From the NCBI RefSeq assembly GCF_000517065.1, contig NZ_KI912105.1, positions 771,635-835,634 on the forward strand: a stretch of 64,000 nucleotides of DNA. The letters run 5' to 3'. This document shows positions 36,750 to 47,252 of this stretch, piece by piece. The position numbers and the translations under genes were made by a program. The first letter of the stretch is position 1. Each line of letters starts with the position of its first letter. This stretch comes from Alkaliflexus imshenetskii DSM 15055 (GTDB taxonomy: Bacteria > Bacteroidota > Bacteroidia > Bacteroidales > Marinilabiliaceae). The notes under the pieces are model-generated. The model made no database searches, had not been told where the DNA came from, and saw only the letters and a list, made by a program, of their open reading frames with translations.

Positions 36750-39700
36750 TCACTGGAGCCATTCGGTTGGCGATACTCCAAATTGTTTTTTAAATGCTTT
36801 AGAGAAATACGAGGGAGAATTAAACCCTACCAGGAAACAAACCTCGTTCACTCTGGCTCCTTCTTGAATAAATAAAGCCGCTTTTTTTAGTTTCACCAAC
36901 AATATAAAATCATTGGGCGTTAATTCGGAAATCCCTTTAATTTTCCTATGCAAACTTGACCTACTCATGTTTAATGCGTGAGCTAGCATATCGACATTAA
37001 ACTGGGTATCGGCAATATTTTTATGAATTACTTCTGTTGCGTCTCTTAGAAAGTCTTCATCTGCCTTTGTTGAAGCTATGCTTCTAATTTTCACCAACGG
37101 CGAATTAATAAAGGCTTCCTTTAAATTGTTCCTATTGGAGAGCAGATTTGACAATTGAGCCACCAGATGCTCCATTGAAAATGGCTTCTCAACATAGGCA
37201 TCAGCCCCTACATCAAGCCCCTCTATTTTTGATTGGAGATTTGTTCTTGCTGTTAAGAGAACAATTGGTATGTGACTGTATTCTAAATTCGATTTAACCT
37301 CTTTACAAAGTTGAAACCCGTCCATCAAAGGCATCGTTATATCACTGATAACAACATCAACCTGCTTATCTTTTAACACCTTTAGCGCTTCTGCTCCATT
37401 GTTTGCCTTGTAGATTTTATAGTAACGCTTTAACTGGTTGTATAAAAACGCTCTGAAATCTTCATCGTCCTCAACAATTAACAAGGTATGTTTTGTCAAT
37501 TTATCAGTCTCGCTCTTAATATCTAATAATTCATTGTTAGAGTTTTCTAAAACATCATTTCGCTTCAACTGAACTGAAATTGCCTGATTTATTGGCATTG
37601 TAAGCCTAAAACAATTAAACCCATCGAGTTGTTGAATACATGAAAGAGTTCCATTATGCAGCTCAGCCAATGACCGGGCTAATGGAAGCCCTAGTCCTGT
37701 GCCAGAAATTACATGCTCATCGCTATTATTTTCGATTTGATAGAAAGGCTCAAAGATTCTTTCATAAAGCGATTCGTCAATTTTATTTCCATTATTACTA
37801 ATTGAAATTTGAAAGTATTCCTCGTCCTTTACGAGTGAAAGCTTAATTTCTGACTTTGCATATTTTATTGCGTTGCTAAAAAGGTTGCTTAATATTTTGG
37901 TTAGTGCTTCCTTATCGACATCTGCATAGAAACTCTCAGAAGACAAATCCATTTTAAAATTTATACTGCGGTTTAAAACGGTGGTGTCAAAACGCATGTA
38001 TGTATCTTTAATCAACAGAGGAATATCGGTAGATGTAAAGTTGAGACAAAAATTTTCCTGCTCAGTCTTCCTAAAATCCAAAAGCTGATTACTTAAATCT
38101 AACAACCGGTTTGTGTTACGCTCAATCACCTTTAAATATTCATCTCTTTCGGTTGAGCTTATTTTTTCTTTTATAATGTATTCTAGGGGACCTTTTATTA
38201 AGCTTAATGGCGTTCTGATTTCATGAGTAATATTTGTAAAAAATGCAATCTTCGCATTGTAGATTTCTCTGGATTTCTCGTTTTCAAGAATCTCTTGTCT
38301 TCGTTTATTCTTCTTAATAACTCTATTTCGATATCCGATAAATAACAATGCTAAACTCAGTATGGAAACAATAAAATAGATTGTATACGCCCATTTTGTA
38401 AGATAAAACGGTGGCCGAATGTGTATTTCTATTGATGTAAATTTATCGCTCCAGACATCATTGTTGTTTGATGCTTTTACCTTGAAAATATATTTGCCCG
38501 GTGAAATATTTGAATAACCAGCCTTCTGCAATTTTCCCGGATAAATCCAATCGTCATCAAAACCTTCAAGCATATAGGCATATTGGTTCTTTTCGGGTGC
38601 AACATAACTTAGAGCAGCGAAACTAAAGCTGAAGGTTGATTGGTTATGTTTTAATTCTATTTTTTTAGTAAATTCAATGGCGGTTCTTAAGGGGGAGCCA
38701 CTTTCGGCCGGTTTCACAATAGTATTGAACAATTCAAACTGAACAATGTAAACCGGAGGAGGTAATCTATTTGATATAAAGGACGTAGGATCAAATGACA
38801 CAAATCCATCTAAACCTCCAAAATACAAATATCCGTTTTTGTCCTTGATGCCCGATTTATAATTGAATTGGTTACTAAGTAATCCATCGCTTTTGGTGAA
38901 TAATTTAATAGTGTAATCGTTAATATTCATACAAACAACACCTTGATTCGTGGTAAACCATAAGTTTGAATGATTATCTTCAACTATTTTATAAACAACA
39001 TTATTAGGAAGGCCTTCACTGGTTGTAAACGAGGAAAAACTTTCGTTAACAGGATTATATTTGCACAGGCCTCCACCTTCCGTAGTAACCCATAAGTTCG
39101 TCTGGCTATCTTCAAAAAGGGATATTATTTTATTATGTGAAAGGCTGACAGGGTTTTCCGGATCGTTTTTAAATTCCGTCCATTCATTATTACCATGATT
39201 ATACCTATACAATCCTTTTCCTAATGAAGCCACCCAAATCATACCATCCTTGGTTTGCAGAATATCGTTTATAAAGATGCTTCCCAGCGACAAAACCCTG
39301 ATAAAATCGTCATTTTCGGGATTGTAATAACACAAACCATAGATTGTTCCAATCCATATCCGGCCCGAATGGTCTTTATAAATCGAAAAGATACTGTTAT
39401 CTGGCAAAGAATTTACTTGATCTGTTTTTTTATAGTGTTTTATAACTTTTCTTGTTTTTAAATCCATTATATCCAACCCATGATTGTATGTCCCAATCCA
39501 TAATTTATCGTTATCAACAAGTAAACCATGTATATTATTAAAAGAGATGCTACCTGGCTTACCATCGGGTAAGAAATTCTCAAAGGTATTGGTACGGGGA
39601 TCGAATAAACTCAGGCCTCCGTCTTCGGTACCAATCCAAATTCCACCATCCCTATCTAACTGAAACTCTCTTATTCTTCTTCCCGTCAAAGAAGGACTGG

Positions 39701-40760
39701 AGTCTCTGGTTTCAATTGGATAATATTTATTAAATGGCGTATATTGATGCGGATAATAATTTACCCCGCCGAAGTATGTTCCAACCCAAATACCTCCCTC
39801 TCGATCTTTATATATTGAATAAACAGCATTGTCGGAGAGTGAATAGGGATCAAACATGCTGTGCTGTAAAAATGAGAGTTCATTTTTAGCCTCATCCAGG
39901 ACACAAAGCCCTCCACCGGTAGCGAACCAAATTTCGTTATCTGACTTGCGTATCACATCCCTTATAAATAAAGATGTGTAGTCTGGCCCAGGGAAAAATT
40001 GCTTTATTGTATTAGTAACCAGATTTAAACTTTTCACACCACTATTAGCAGTTGTAATTAGAAGGTCATTATAATTATCCTGAAAAATGCGATAAATATC
40101 ATCATCATTATTATTAATCTGATTATCAGAGGAATAAACTGCTTTCTCAAACCTTTGAAGTTCATTATTAAAGCAATTCAATCCTCCACCATGAGTGCCT
40201 ATCCAGATCCTGTTATCCTTATCGATATGAATACACCAGGCATTTACTACATTATTTAGTTCATAGAACCGAAGTTCATTTTTTTGCGGATTATATGCAA
40301 AAATCCCTTGCCAATCAACAGCAAACCAGAACACACCATTGCGATCCTGTTTTATATCATTTACCTCTTTTTCTATTTTAATACCTTCTATCGTTCTAAC
40401 ACTAAAACTCTCAAAAACATCTGTCTCAGGATGATATACATAAGCCCCCAGATCAGTTCCAATCCATATTTTGCCATCATCATCCTGAAAAAGTGACCGA
40501 ATGCAATTATTACCAATACTTTTGGGGTCGATTTTATCATTTCTGTAATTTCTGAACTGGTATCCGTCATATCTGGAAAGCCCATCCTTTGTTCCAAACC
40601 ACATAAATCCTCTATTATCCTGCAGTATGCAATAAACAGTATTTTGCGCTAATCCATCCTTTACTCCAAGGTGGATAAAATACGGATTCCGATTAGACAT
40701 CGCAGGCATTATGCATGTGAAGAATATCAGTAGAAAAACTGTAATAAATAGGTTTCTCAT
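36750..40760 (-). CDS. Hybrid two-component system sensor/regulator (HTCS) of the PUL
   Basis: The 1,336-residue one-protein signalling system has, in order, a signal peptide (1-22), two seven-bladed Reg_prop propellers built from repeats such as DRNGVFWFAVDWQG and DHSGRIWIGTIYG (about 30-680), a Y_Y_Y domain (about 700-775), a membrane helix (about 785-805), HisKA with ITHEIRTPLSLIKG, HATPase with GTGLGLPLARSL, a receiver domain with VVISDITMPLMDGF, and a C-terminal AraC-type HTH (ALNMSRSSLHRKIKG, VGFNSPSYFSKAFKKQFG). It senses a glycan fragment in the periplasm and activates the PUL promoters. All expected catalytic residues are seen. Confidence 0.96.
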   Translation of the reverse strand: MRNLFITVFLLIFFTCIMPAMSNRNPYFIHLGVKDGLAQNTVYCILQDNRGFMWFGTKDGLSRYDGYQFRNYRNDKIDPKSIGNNCIRSLFQDDDGKIWIGTDLGAYVYHPETDVFESFSVRTIEGIKIEKEVNDIKQDRNGVFWFAVDWQGIFAYNPQKNELRFYELNNVVNAWCIHIDKDNRIWIGTHGGGLNCFNNELQRFEKAVYSSDNQINNNDDDIYRIFQDNYNDLLITTANSGVKSLNLVTNTIKQFFPGPDYTSLFIRDVIRKSDNEIWFATGGGLCVLDEAKNELSFLQHSMFDPYSLSDNAVYSIYKDREGGIWVGTYFGGVNYYPHQYTPFNKYYPIETRDSSPSLTGRRIREFQLDRDGGIWIGTEDGGLSLFDPRTNTFENFLPDGKPGSISFNNIHGLLVDNDKLWIGTYNHGLDIMDLKTRKVIKHYKKTDQVNSLPDNSIFSIYKDHSGRIWIGTIYGLCYYNPENDDFIRVLSLGSIFINDILQTKDGMIWVASLGKGLYRYNHGNNEWTEFKNDPENPVSLSHNKIISLFEDSQTNLWVTTEGGGLCKYNPVNESFSSFTTSEGLPNNVVYKIVEDNHSNLWFTTNQGVVCMNINDYTIKLFTKSDGLLSNQFNYKSGIKDKNGYLYFGGLDGFVSFDPTSFISNRLPPPVYIVQFELFNTIVKPAESGSPLRTAIEFTKKIELKHNQSTFSFSFAALSYVAPEKNQYAYMLEGFDDDWIYPGKLQKAGYSNISPGKYIFKVKASNNNDVWSDKFTSIEIHIRPPFYLTKWAYTIYFIVSILSLALLFIGYRNRVIKKNKRRQEILENEKSREIYNAKIAFFTNITHEIRTPLSLIKGPLEYIIKEKISSTERDEYLKVIERNTNRLLDLSNQLLDFRKTEQENFCLNFTSTDIPLLIKDTYMRFDTTVLNRSINFKMDLSSESFYADVDKEALTKILSNLFSNAIKYAKSEIKLSLVKDEEYFQISISNNGNKIDESLYERIFEPFYQIENNSDEHVISGTGLGLPLARSLAELHNGTLSCIQQLDGFNCFRLTMPINQAISVQLKRNDVLENSNNELLDIKSETDKLTKHTLLIVEDDEDFRAFLYNQLKRYYKIYKANNGAEALKVLKDKQVDVVISDITMPLMDGFQLCKEVKSNLEYSHIPIVLLTARTNLQSKIEGLDVGADAYVEKPFSMEHLVAQLSNLLSNRNNLKEAFINSPLVKIRSIASTKADEDFLRDATEVIHKNIADTQFNVDMLAHALNMSRSSLHRKIKGISELTPNDFILLVKLKKAALFIQEGARVNEVCFLVGFNSPSYFSKAFKKQFGVSPTEWLQ

Positions 40761-41081
40761 GATTTGCCCGAATAATGGTTTAATAGAAATACGTTATCCA
40801 ACTTTTCACACTGGTAAAATATCATTGCTGATGCTATGAGTTGCGCCACCAAAGTAATAAAAGCCTTTTGTTTTAATCAAACCGGGAACTGAAGAATATA
40901 GCCCGCGATACCTTATTGGAAGAATTTTACATGAAATTGAAAGAATCGTTGCTTTTGAATATTTCGTTGCAAAGTACATTTGTCAATCAATGATTCTGAA
41001 TAAGACCGAAGCAATTTCATTTATGAAGAAATTGCTTGAAGCTCTATCGAAACCTTTTTTTACCAAATAAAATTAAATATT
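40761..41081 (+). promoter_or_regulatory. Divergent control region between HTCS and the GH43-SusCDE operon
   Basis: In the 321-bp gap a candidate promoter for the plus-strand operon has TTTG at 40954-40957 and TACATTTG at 40975-40982 with 17 bp between. The segment just upstream has a repeated CGTTGC (11-bp spacing), a possible regulator site. Downstream, AAGCAATTTC (41009-41018) and GAAATTGCTT (41028-41037) form a perfect 10-bp leader hairpin. The HTCS binding site itself cannot be named. Confidence 0.5.
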
Positions 41082-42098
41082 ATGAAAAAAATGTGCTTAC
41101 TCCTATGTTTCGCTATCTCAATAGCATACTTGTATGGCTGTGGGAGCAATGACGATTCTGAAAAATTCATTGAATGGCCAAAAGAAACCACTTACTCAAA
41201 TCCGGTATATTCTGGTAGTATGCCCGACCCTACTATAATAAAGGGCAGAGATGGCAACTTTTATTTATATGCTACTGAGGATATAAGGCATACACCAATA
41301 TGTAGATCAAGTGACCTTGTGTCGTGGAAATTAATCGGCACTGCATTCAGTGAAGATACTCGCCCAACTTTTGAGCCAAATGGTGGATTATGGGCTCCTG
41401 ATATTAACTATATCAACGACCAATATGTGTTGTACTACTCTATGTCTGTATGGGGCGGAGGAAGTACCTGTGGACTAGGTGTAGCTACAGCCGCCAGACC
41501 AGAAGGGCCTTTTAAGGATAAGGGGAAATTATTCCGAAGCAATGAGATAGGCGTACATAACTCTATTGACCCTTTTTATATAGAAGAAGGTGGAAAGAAA
41601 TATTTGTTCTGGGGAAGTTTTTTTGGCATTTATACCATAGAGTTGGCAGATGATGGCCTGGGATTAAAATACGGTGCAGAAAAACGCCAAGTTGCCGGAA
41701 CAGCTTTCGAAGCTGTTTACATCCATAAAAGAGATGGTTTTTATTATATGTTCGCTTCAATTGGCTCTTGTTGCGAAGGTATTAACAGCACTTACAAATT
41801 AGTTGTGGGCCGTTCTAACTCATTATTTGGTCCTTATACAAATAAAGAAGGAAGAGATATGCTGGAAAATGGTTACGAAATAGTACTTACCTCAAATGAC
41901 CGATTTGTTGGAAATGGTCATTGTTCTGAAATTATTCAGGATGATGCAGGAGATGACTGGATTCTCTATCACGGTATTGATGTAGACAAGCCAGATGGAA
42001 GAGTATTACTGTTGGATAAAGTAATTTGGATCGACGAGTGGCCCGTAATTAACAATGGAACCCCTTCTTTGATATCCGAAAGACCATATTTCGAATAA
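41082..42098 (+). CDS. GH43-family arabinanase-like lipoprotein
   Basis: The 338-residue protein has a lipobox (IAYLYGCGSN, Cys about 20) and a GH43 propeller with catalytic Asp in GSMPDPTIIKG, Asp in HNSIDPFYIEE and Glu in AGTAFEAVYIH, plus the GNGHCSEII His that binds a cation in endo-arabinanases. The motif spacing resembles GH43 arabinanase-type subfamilies (GH43_4/5), so arabinan or arabinose-decorated glycan is a reasonable guess. It opens the plus-strand PUL operon, with susC 48 bp downstream. Confidence 0.88.
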   Translation: MKKMCLLLCFAISIAYLYGCGSNDDSEKFIEWPKETTYSNPVYSGSMPDPTIIKGRDGNFYLYATEDIRHTPICRSSDLVSWKLIGTAFSEDTRPTFEPNGGLWAPDINYINDQYVLYYSMSVWGGGSTCGLGVATAARPEGPFKDKGKLFRSNEIGVHNSIDPFYIEEGGKKYLFWGSFFGIYTIELADDGLGLKYGAEKRQVAGTAFEAVYIHKRDGFYYMFASIGSCCEGINSTYKLVVGRSNSLFGPYTNKEGRDMLENGYEIVLTSNDRFVGNGHCSEIIQDDAGDDWILYHGIDVDKPDGRVLLLDKVIWIDEWPVINNGTPSLISERPYFE

Positions 42099-42146
42099 TC
42101 TCTGACACGAAACAGTTTTAATTGACACAAACCTGATAATTAAACT

Positions 42147-45100
42147 ATGATGATTAAAAAATCACTCCTCTATTTTTTGATATTATGCAGCTGCATAACC
42201 GTATACGGCAAACAGCAATACACTGCTAATCAATCAATAACATCCGAGCAGGAACAGGGGATTCGTATTAGCGGAACCATCGTTGACACAGAAAAATCTC
42301 CTCTTGTAGGTGTTACCATTAGGGTAAAAGGAAGCCCCTCAATTGGCGCTATCACAAATATTGATGGGCATTTTTACCTTGAAGTACCAAACAGAGAATC
42401 TATTCTTGAAATATCTTATATTGCATTTAAAAAGCAGGAAATTCAGGTTGGATCCAAAATCAACTTTGATATAATTTTAGAAGAAGAAATCAGTAGCCTG
42501 CAAGAGGTTGTGGTAACTGGCTATGGAAATCAGAAAAGGATGTCGGTTATTGGTTCAATTGCGACCATTCACCCTAAAGAAATTCAGGTTGGGTCTACGC
42601 GTTCCTTATCAAACAATCTGGCTGGTCAAATTGCCGGAGTAATAGCGGTAAAACGTTCTGGCGAACCTGGTTACGACAACTCCAACTTCTGGATAAGAGG
42701 CATTTCAAGTTTTTCCGGCAATCAGAACCCTTTGGTTTTAATAGATGGTATTGAGCGCGATCTCAATAACATTGACCCTGCTGAAATTGAATCATTTTCA
42801 GTATTAAAAGATGCTTCTGCAAGTGCAATGTATGGGGTTCGTGGAGCTAATGGTGTAATTGTCATTAATACTAAAAGAGGTCAGGTAGGAGAACCAAAAG
42901 TTAATGTAAGAGTTGAGCGGTCAATTTCTGAACCGACAAAACTACCTAGATTTATTGGTGCTGTTGACCACATGGAACTTCTAAACGAACTTAAAGAGAA
43001 CAAGACTCAGTTACCTTACTCTCAGGAACAGATTTACAGAACGCGTATCGGCTTCGATAAAGATTTATATCCTGATATAAACTGGCTCGACGAAATAACA
43101 AGAGACTATGCTTACTCGTCCCGTGCTAATATGACTGTTAGTGGCGGATCTGACTTCTTAAGATATTCTCTGGTTGGATCATACTTTGGAGAAAATGGTA
43201 TTTTGGAAACTGACAAAACCCTGCCCTATGATACAGGTATTAATCTTAACAGGTATAACATGCGTGCCAACGTTGATATCGACATCACCAAAACAACTAC
43301 ACTACGCATGAATATTGGCGGCTTTTTGCAACAACGTAGAGGTCAAAACTCCAGCACTGACGACACTTTTTCAGCTGCCTTCATAACCAGTCCCTTTATG
43401 CATCCGGCGCGATATTCCGACGGAACCATACCTGTTATACCTAACCGCCTTAACCCATGGGCTATGGCAACGCAAACAGGCTATTATAATGGATCAACCT
43501 CACAAATACAATCATTATTCTCTATCGAACAAAACCTCAGAGCAATTACTCAAGGACTAAAGGCCAAAGTAACCTTTTCATTTGACTCCTACAGCTATGC
43601 AAAAATGACAAGAGGAATGAGCCCTACCTATTATCAGGTTGCTAGAGAAAGAAATATTGATGGTAGCCTGAAACACGACATCCTCCATTATGGTGACGAT
43701 GCTTTGGGGCACAACAAAGAAGGGGATTACGGAAATAAGAATGTTTATTTTGAGTCTACCATAACCTATAATCGTCTTTTTAATCAATTACATGATATCG
43801 ACGCACTTTTCTTATATAACCAACAAAGCTTTGATGACGGTAGTTTTCAGCCATATCGAAAACAAGGTATCGCAGGACGCATCTCATATATGTATGATAG
43901 TCGGTATATAACCGAATTTAACTTCGGTTATAATGGATCAGAGAATTTCGATAAAGGTAACCGCTTCGGCTTCTTTCCATCAGTAGCAGTAGGGTGGTTA
44001 GTCTCAGAAGAACCGTTCTTAAAATACAGCAGTGCAAACTTAACTAAACTAAAACTTAGAGCATCAGTGGGTAAAGCTGGCAACGACAATATTGGAGGCA
44101 GGCGCTTTGCATATATGACAACCATTTTTACTGGAACAAACGGATACGATTGGGGCGATACCAGCCAAATTGGTCGTGGTGGAATAACCGAGGGTGAGAT
44201 TGGAGTTGCCGGACTTACCTGGGAAACAGCATTAAAATATAATGTGGGGTTTGAGTTAGGTCTTTGGAATGAATTAGATTTTCATGTTGATTTTTTTAAA
44301 GAAAAACGCAACAACATTTTTATGCAACGCAGCATAATTCCAAGCCAAACTGGGTTTATAACTAATCCTTGGGCAAATTATGGGCAAGTAACCAATAGAG
44401 GTGTTGAATTTTCATTAAACCACAACAAAAGGATAAATGACAATTGGGGTATTGGATTCCGCTCAACCTTTACATACGCCAAAAATAAAATTGACGAATA
44501 TGATGAACCTGATGGCGTAAAGGGAACCCACCGAAGCATTACAGGTCTCTCGATGCATACGCTTTGGGGATTGGAGGCTTTACGCCTCTTTACGGCGGAC
44601 GATTTTGATGCCGAAGGTAAATTGAAAAGTGACATCCCTGAGCACATGCTTGGTTCAACGAGAATTCGCCCTGGTGATATTATGTATAAGGACCGAAATG
44701 GTGACGGAATTGTCACCGATGAGGACGAAGGGTTCATCGGTGGAACTATTGATCCGAGAGTTGTTTATGGCTTTGGAGGCAACATTAACTATAAAAAGTG
44801 GGATTTTAATTTCTTCTTCCAGGGTGTTGGCGACACTTATCAGATAATAGGCGGCTCAACCTATTTTATGCCAGGAAGCGGACAGGGATTATTAGGTAAT
44901 GTTTATGAAAACTATAATGATCGCTGGACTGAAGATCATCCTTCTCAAGATGTTTTTTGGCCACGTCTTTCAGAAAATCCAAACCGACACAATTACAGGG
45001 GTTCAACATGGTGGAAAAAAGACATGAGCTTCTTGCGCTGTAAACTAATAGAACTAGGATACACATTGCCAAAAAGAATAACAACAAAATCCGGCATTAA

Positions 45101-45242
45101 TAGTGCCCGTATATATGTAAGTGGGAACGATCTTTTCTACTTTTCAAAGTTTAAACTATGGGATCCTGAACTAAACACACGTGATGGTTTAAGATATCCT
45201 GGGATGAGATCTGTAATGATTGGTATTGATGTTAATTTTTAA
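42147..45242 (+). CDS. susC: SusC-like TonB-dependent outer-membrane transporter
   Basis: The 1,031-residue protein has a signal peptide (about 1-22), a CarboxypepD_reg-like domain (GTIVDTEKSPLVGVTIRVKG, about 37-115), the SusC signature LQEVVVTGYGNQKR, a plug with NPLVLIDGIERDLNNIDPAEIES and DASASAMYGVRGANGVIVI, and a C-terminal beta-barrel ending MIGIDVNF. It imports oligosaccharides into the periplasm with energy from TonB. Ten bases separate it from SusD. Its length and domain plan are normal and no break is seen. Confidence 0.97.
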   Translation: MMIKKSLLYFLILCSCITVYGKQQYTANQSITSEQEQGIRISGTIVDTEKSPLVGVTIRVKGSPSIGAITNIDGHFYLEVPNRESILEISYIAFKKQEIQVGSKINFDIILEEEISSLQEVVVTGYGNQKRMSVIGSIATIHPKEIQVGSTRSLSNNLAGQIAGVIAVKRSGEPGYDNSNFWIRGISSFSGNQNPLVLIDGIERDLNNIDPAEIESFSVLKDASASAMYGVRGANGVIVINTKRGQVGEPKVNVRVERSISEPTKLPRFIGAVDHMELLNELKENKTQLPYSQEQIYRTRIGFDKDLYPDINWLDEITRDYAYSSRANMTVSGGSDFLRYSLVGSYFGENGILETDKTLPYDTGINLNRYNMRANVDIDITKTTTLRMNIGGFLQQRRGQNSSTDDTFSAAFITSPFMHPARYSDGTIPVIPNRLNPWAMATQTGYYNGSTSQIQSLFSIEQNLRAITQGLKAKVTFSFDSYSYAKMTRGMSPTYYQVARERNIDGSLKHDILHYGDDALGHNKEGDYGNKNVYFESTITYNRLFNQLHDIDALFLYNQQSFDDGSFQPYRKQGIAGRISYMYDSRYITEFNFGYNGSENFDKGNRFGFFPSVAVGWLVSEEPFLKYSSANLTKLKLRASVGKAGNDNIGGRRFAYMTTIFTGTNGYDWGDTSQIGRGGITEGEIGVAGLTWETALKYNVGFELGLWNELDFHVDFFKEKRNNIFMQRSIIPSQTGFITNPWANYGQVTNRGVEFSLNHNKRINDNWGIGFRSTFTYAKNKIDEYDEPDGVKGTHRSITGLSMHTLWGLEALRLFTADDFDAEGKLKSDIPEHMLGSTRIRPGDIMYKDRNGDGIVTDEDEGFIGGTIDPRVVYGFGGNINYKKWDFNFFFQGVGDTYQIIGGSTYFMPGSGQGLLGNVYENYNDRWTEDHPSQDVFWPRLSENPNRHNYRGSTWWKKDMSFLRCKLIELGYTLPKRITTKSGINSARIYVSGNDLFYFSKFKLWDPELNTRDGLRYPGMRSVMIGIDVNF

Positions 45243-45252
45243 CTAAACAACG

Positions 45253-47154
45253 ATGAATACAAAACTAATTAAATACATAATTTCAGGATTATTTAGCTTA
45301 TTAACAATAACTTCCTGCTCAGATTTCTTAGACAAGGAACCCGATACCGAATTAAACATTGATATGGTATTTGGCAACAAAACTAAAGTTGAATCATGGC
45401 TGGCAGGTGTTTACTCAGGCATTCCAAATCCCGGAAATGAATGGTTGAATAGTGCCGGATGGGAGATCTTTGCTGATGACCTTACACCTTCCAGAAGATG
45501 GCAACAATGGGATTGGCCAAATATTCCTAAAATATTTGGTGAATGGACACCAAATACACATTGGGATGGCGGTTACTGGCACAGAATGCCTCAACTTATA
45601 CGGCAGGGGTATATTTTTATTGATAGAGTGCAAGCATTACCTAGCTCAGACTTATCGCAAAAAGAAGTTGATTATATGAAGGCCGAATGTCGCTTTCTTA
45701 TTGCTTATTATTATTGGATTCTAGTTAACACCTATGGTCCGGTTCCCTTTCAACCCAACTATGTTACCCCATCCAATTTTGTTCTGTCTGACTTGATGAT
45801 TGGTCAAACTCCGTTTGATGAAATAATTGATTACCTGGATAAAGAAATGCTAGAGGCATCGAAACAACTACCCCCCTCCTACCAAAATGTAGAGAAATAT
45901 GGCCGGATAACATCTATTATGTGTTTAACTATTCGTTCCAAAATGCTATTATTTGCTGCCAGTCCTCTGGTAAATGGCAATGATTGGTATTCCGGTCATA
46001 TTAACGATAAGAACCAGGAGTTATTTAACACAACTTACGATCACAGCAAATGGATTAGAGCCGCTGAAGCTTGCAAGTTGCTGCTAGATGAAACCGAGAA
46101 AGCAGGTCATGAATTATTTAAAGTTTACAATGCAGATGGAACGATTGACCCATTCTCATCATTGGAACAATTGTGGTGGACTGGCAACAACGAAGGGAAT
46201 AAAGAAATTCTTTTCCCCTACACCAAAAGAAATGATTACAATAATTTCAGGTATTATACTTCGAAAGCAGTAACTCCAGAATTTGGTGGGGGTGGAGGTT
46301 TAGGTGTTTATCAAGGCTTGGTCGATGCCTTCTTTACTAAAAACGGATTGCCGATTAACAACCCAGACAGCAAATACGTTGAAACTGGATACTCTGACAC
46401 CAAAGACGAACGTAACACTGCCTGGATAGGAGGAACAGGACGTCGGGGCGAGGTAACTGAAAGCGGCACTTATAATATGTATTGTAACAGAGAACCACGC
46501 TTCTATACTACTGTAAGCTATAATGGGTCATGGTATTCGCTGGCAGGACGTAAATACGATTTCTTTAGAAATGGAAAGGATAATAATTACACACATGATG
46601 CTCCTCAAAATGGATATTTAGTGCGTAAAAAGATTTATCCTACTGATAATCCGAGAAATAATAGCTGGAAATGGCGTCAAACTTTCTTATACCGTTTGTC
46701 AGCATCCTATTTAGATTACAGCGAAGCAGTTAACGAGGCTTATAATACAAACGCTGCTCGTCGTGATGCTCTAACATACATTAATCTGGTTCGTGAGCGT
46801 GCAGGGGTACGCCAGTATACATTTGATGCAGTGTCGCCTACAGATTTAAACTTTATACGGATTGAAGATAGTCAGGAAGAGGTACGCAAACTGGTAAGAA
46901 TGGAACGAAGAGTTGAATTGTGCGCTGAAGGTTCTCGTTGGGATGATATTCGACGCTGGAGAATAGCTGAAGAATTGCCAGAGATGACAGGATCCGGTTA
47001 TGGGATGGATTTTAGCGGAACAAATGCCACTGAGTTTTATAAAAGAACCGTATTTCAAACTCGAGTCTGGAATAAAGCATACTATTGGTTTCCAATTTTC
47101 GTAACTGAATTGGATAAAAACAAATACCTGATGCAAGCTCCATTTTGGAAATAA
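45253..47154 (+). CDS. susD: SusD-like surface glycan-binding lipoprotein
   Basis: The 633-residue lipoprotein starts with LLTITSCSDFLDKEP (Cys about 22), the classic RagB/SusD lipobox and tail. TPR-like helices follow, and the conserved C-terminal motif EGSRWDDIRRWRIAEEL is present, with VFQTRVWNKAYYWFPI near the end. It forms the lid of the SusC pore and captures the glycan. It sits directly after susC in the same operon. Confidence 0.97.
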   Translation: MNTKLIKYIISGLFSLLTITSCSDFLDKEPDTELNIDMVFGNKTKVESWLAGVYSGIPNPGNEWLNSAGWEIFADDLTPSRRWQQWDWPNIPKIFGEWTPNTHWDGGYWHRMPQLIRQGYIFIDRVQALPSSDLSQKEVDYMKAECRFLIAYYYWILVNTYGPVPFQPNYVTPSNFVLSDLMIGQTPFDEIIDYLDKEMLEASKQLPPSYQNVEKYGRITSIMCLTIRSKMLLFAASPLVNGNDWYSGHINDKNQELFNTTYDHSKWIRAAEACKLLLDETEKAGHELFKVYNADGTIDPFSSLEQLWWTGNNEGNKEILFPYTKRNDYNNFRYYTSKAVTPEFGGGGGLGVYQGLVDAFFTKNGLPINNPDSKYVETGYSDTKDERNTAWIGGTGRRGEVTESGTYNMYCNREPRFYTTVSYNGSWYSLAGRKYDFFRNGKDNNYTHDAPQNGYLVRKKIYPTDNPRNNSWKWRQTFLYRLSASYLDYSEAVNEAYNTNAARRDALTYINLVRERAGVRQYTFDAVSPTDLNFIRIEDSQEEVRKLVRMERRVELCAEGSRWDDIRRWRIAEELPEMTGSGYGMDFSGTNATEFYKRTVFQTRVWNKAYYWFPIFVTELDKNKYLMQAPFWK

Positions 47155-47252
47155 AACAATACTCTGGAAACGAGCATGATTCGTCACACATAAACACGGA
47201 TGAAAATTCATCATGCGAGTTCCATCCGGTCATATTTTAAAATTTTTGATGG

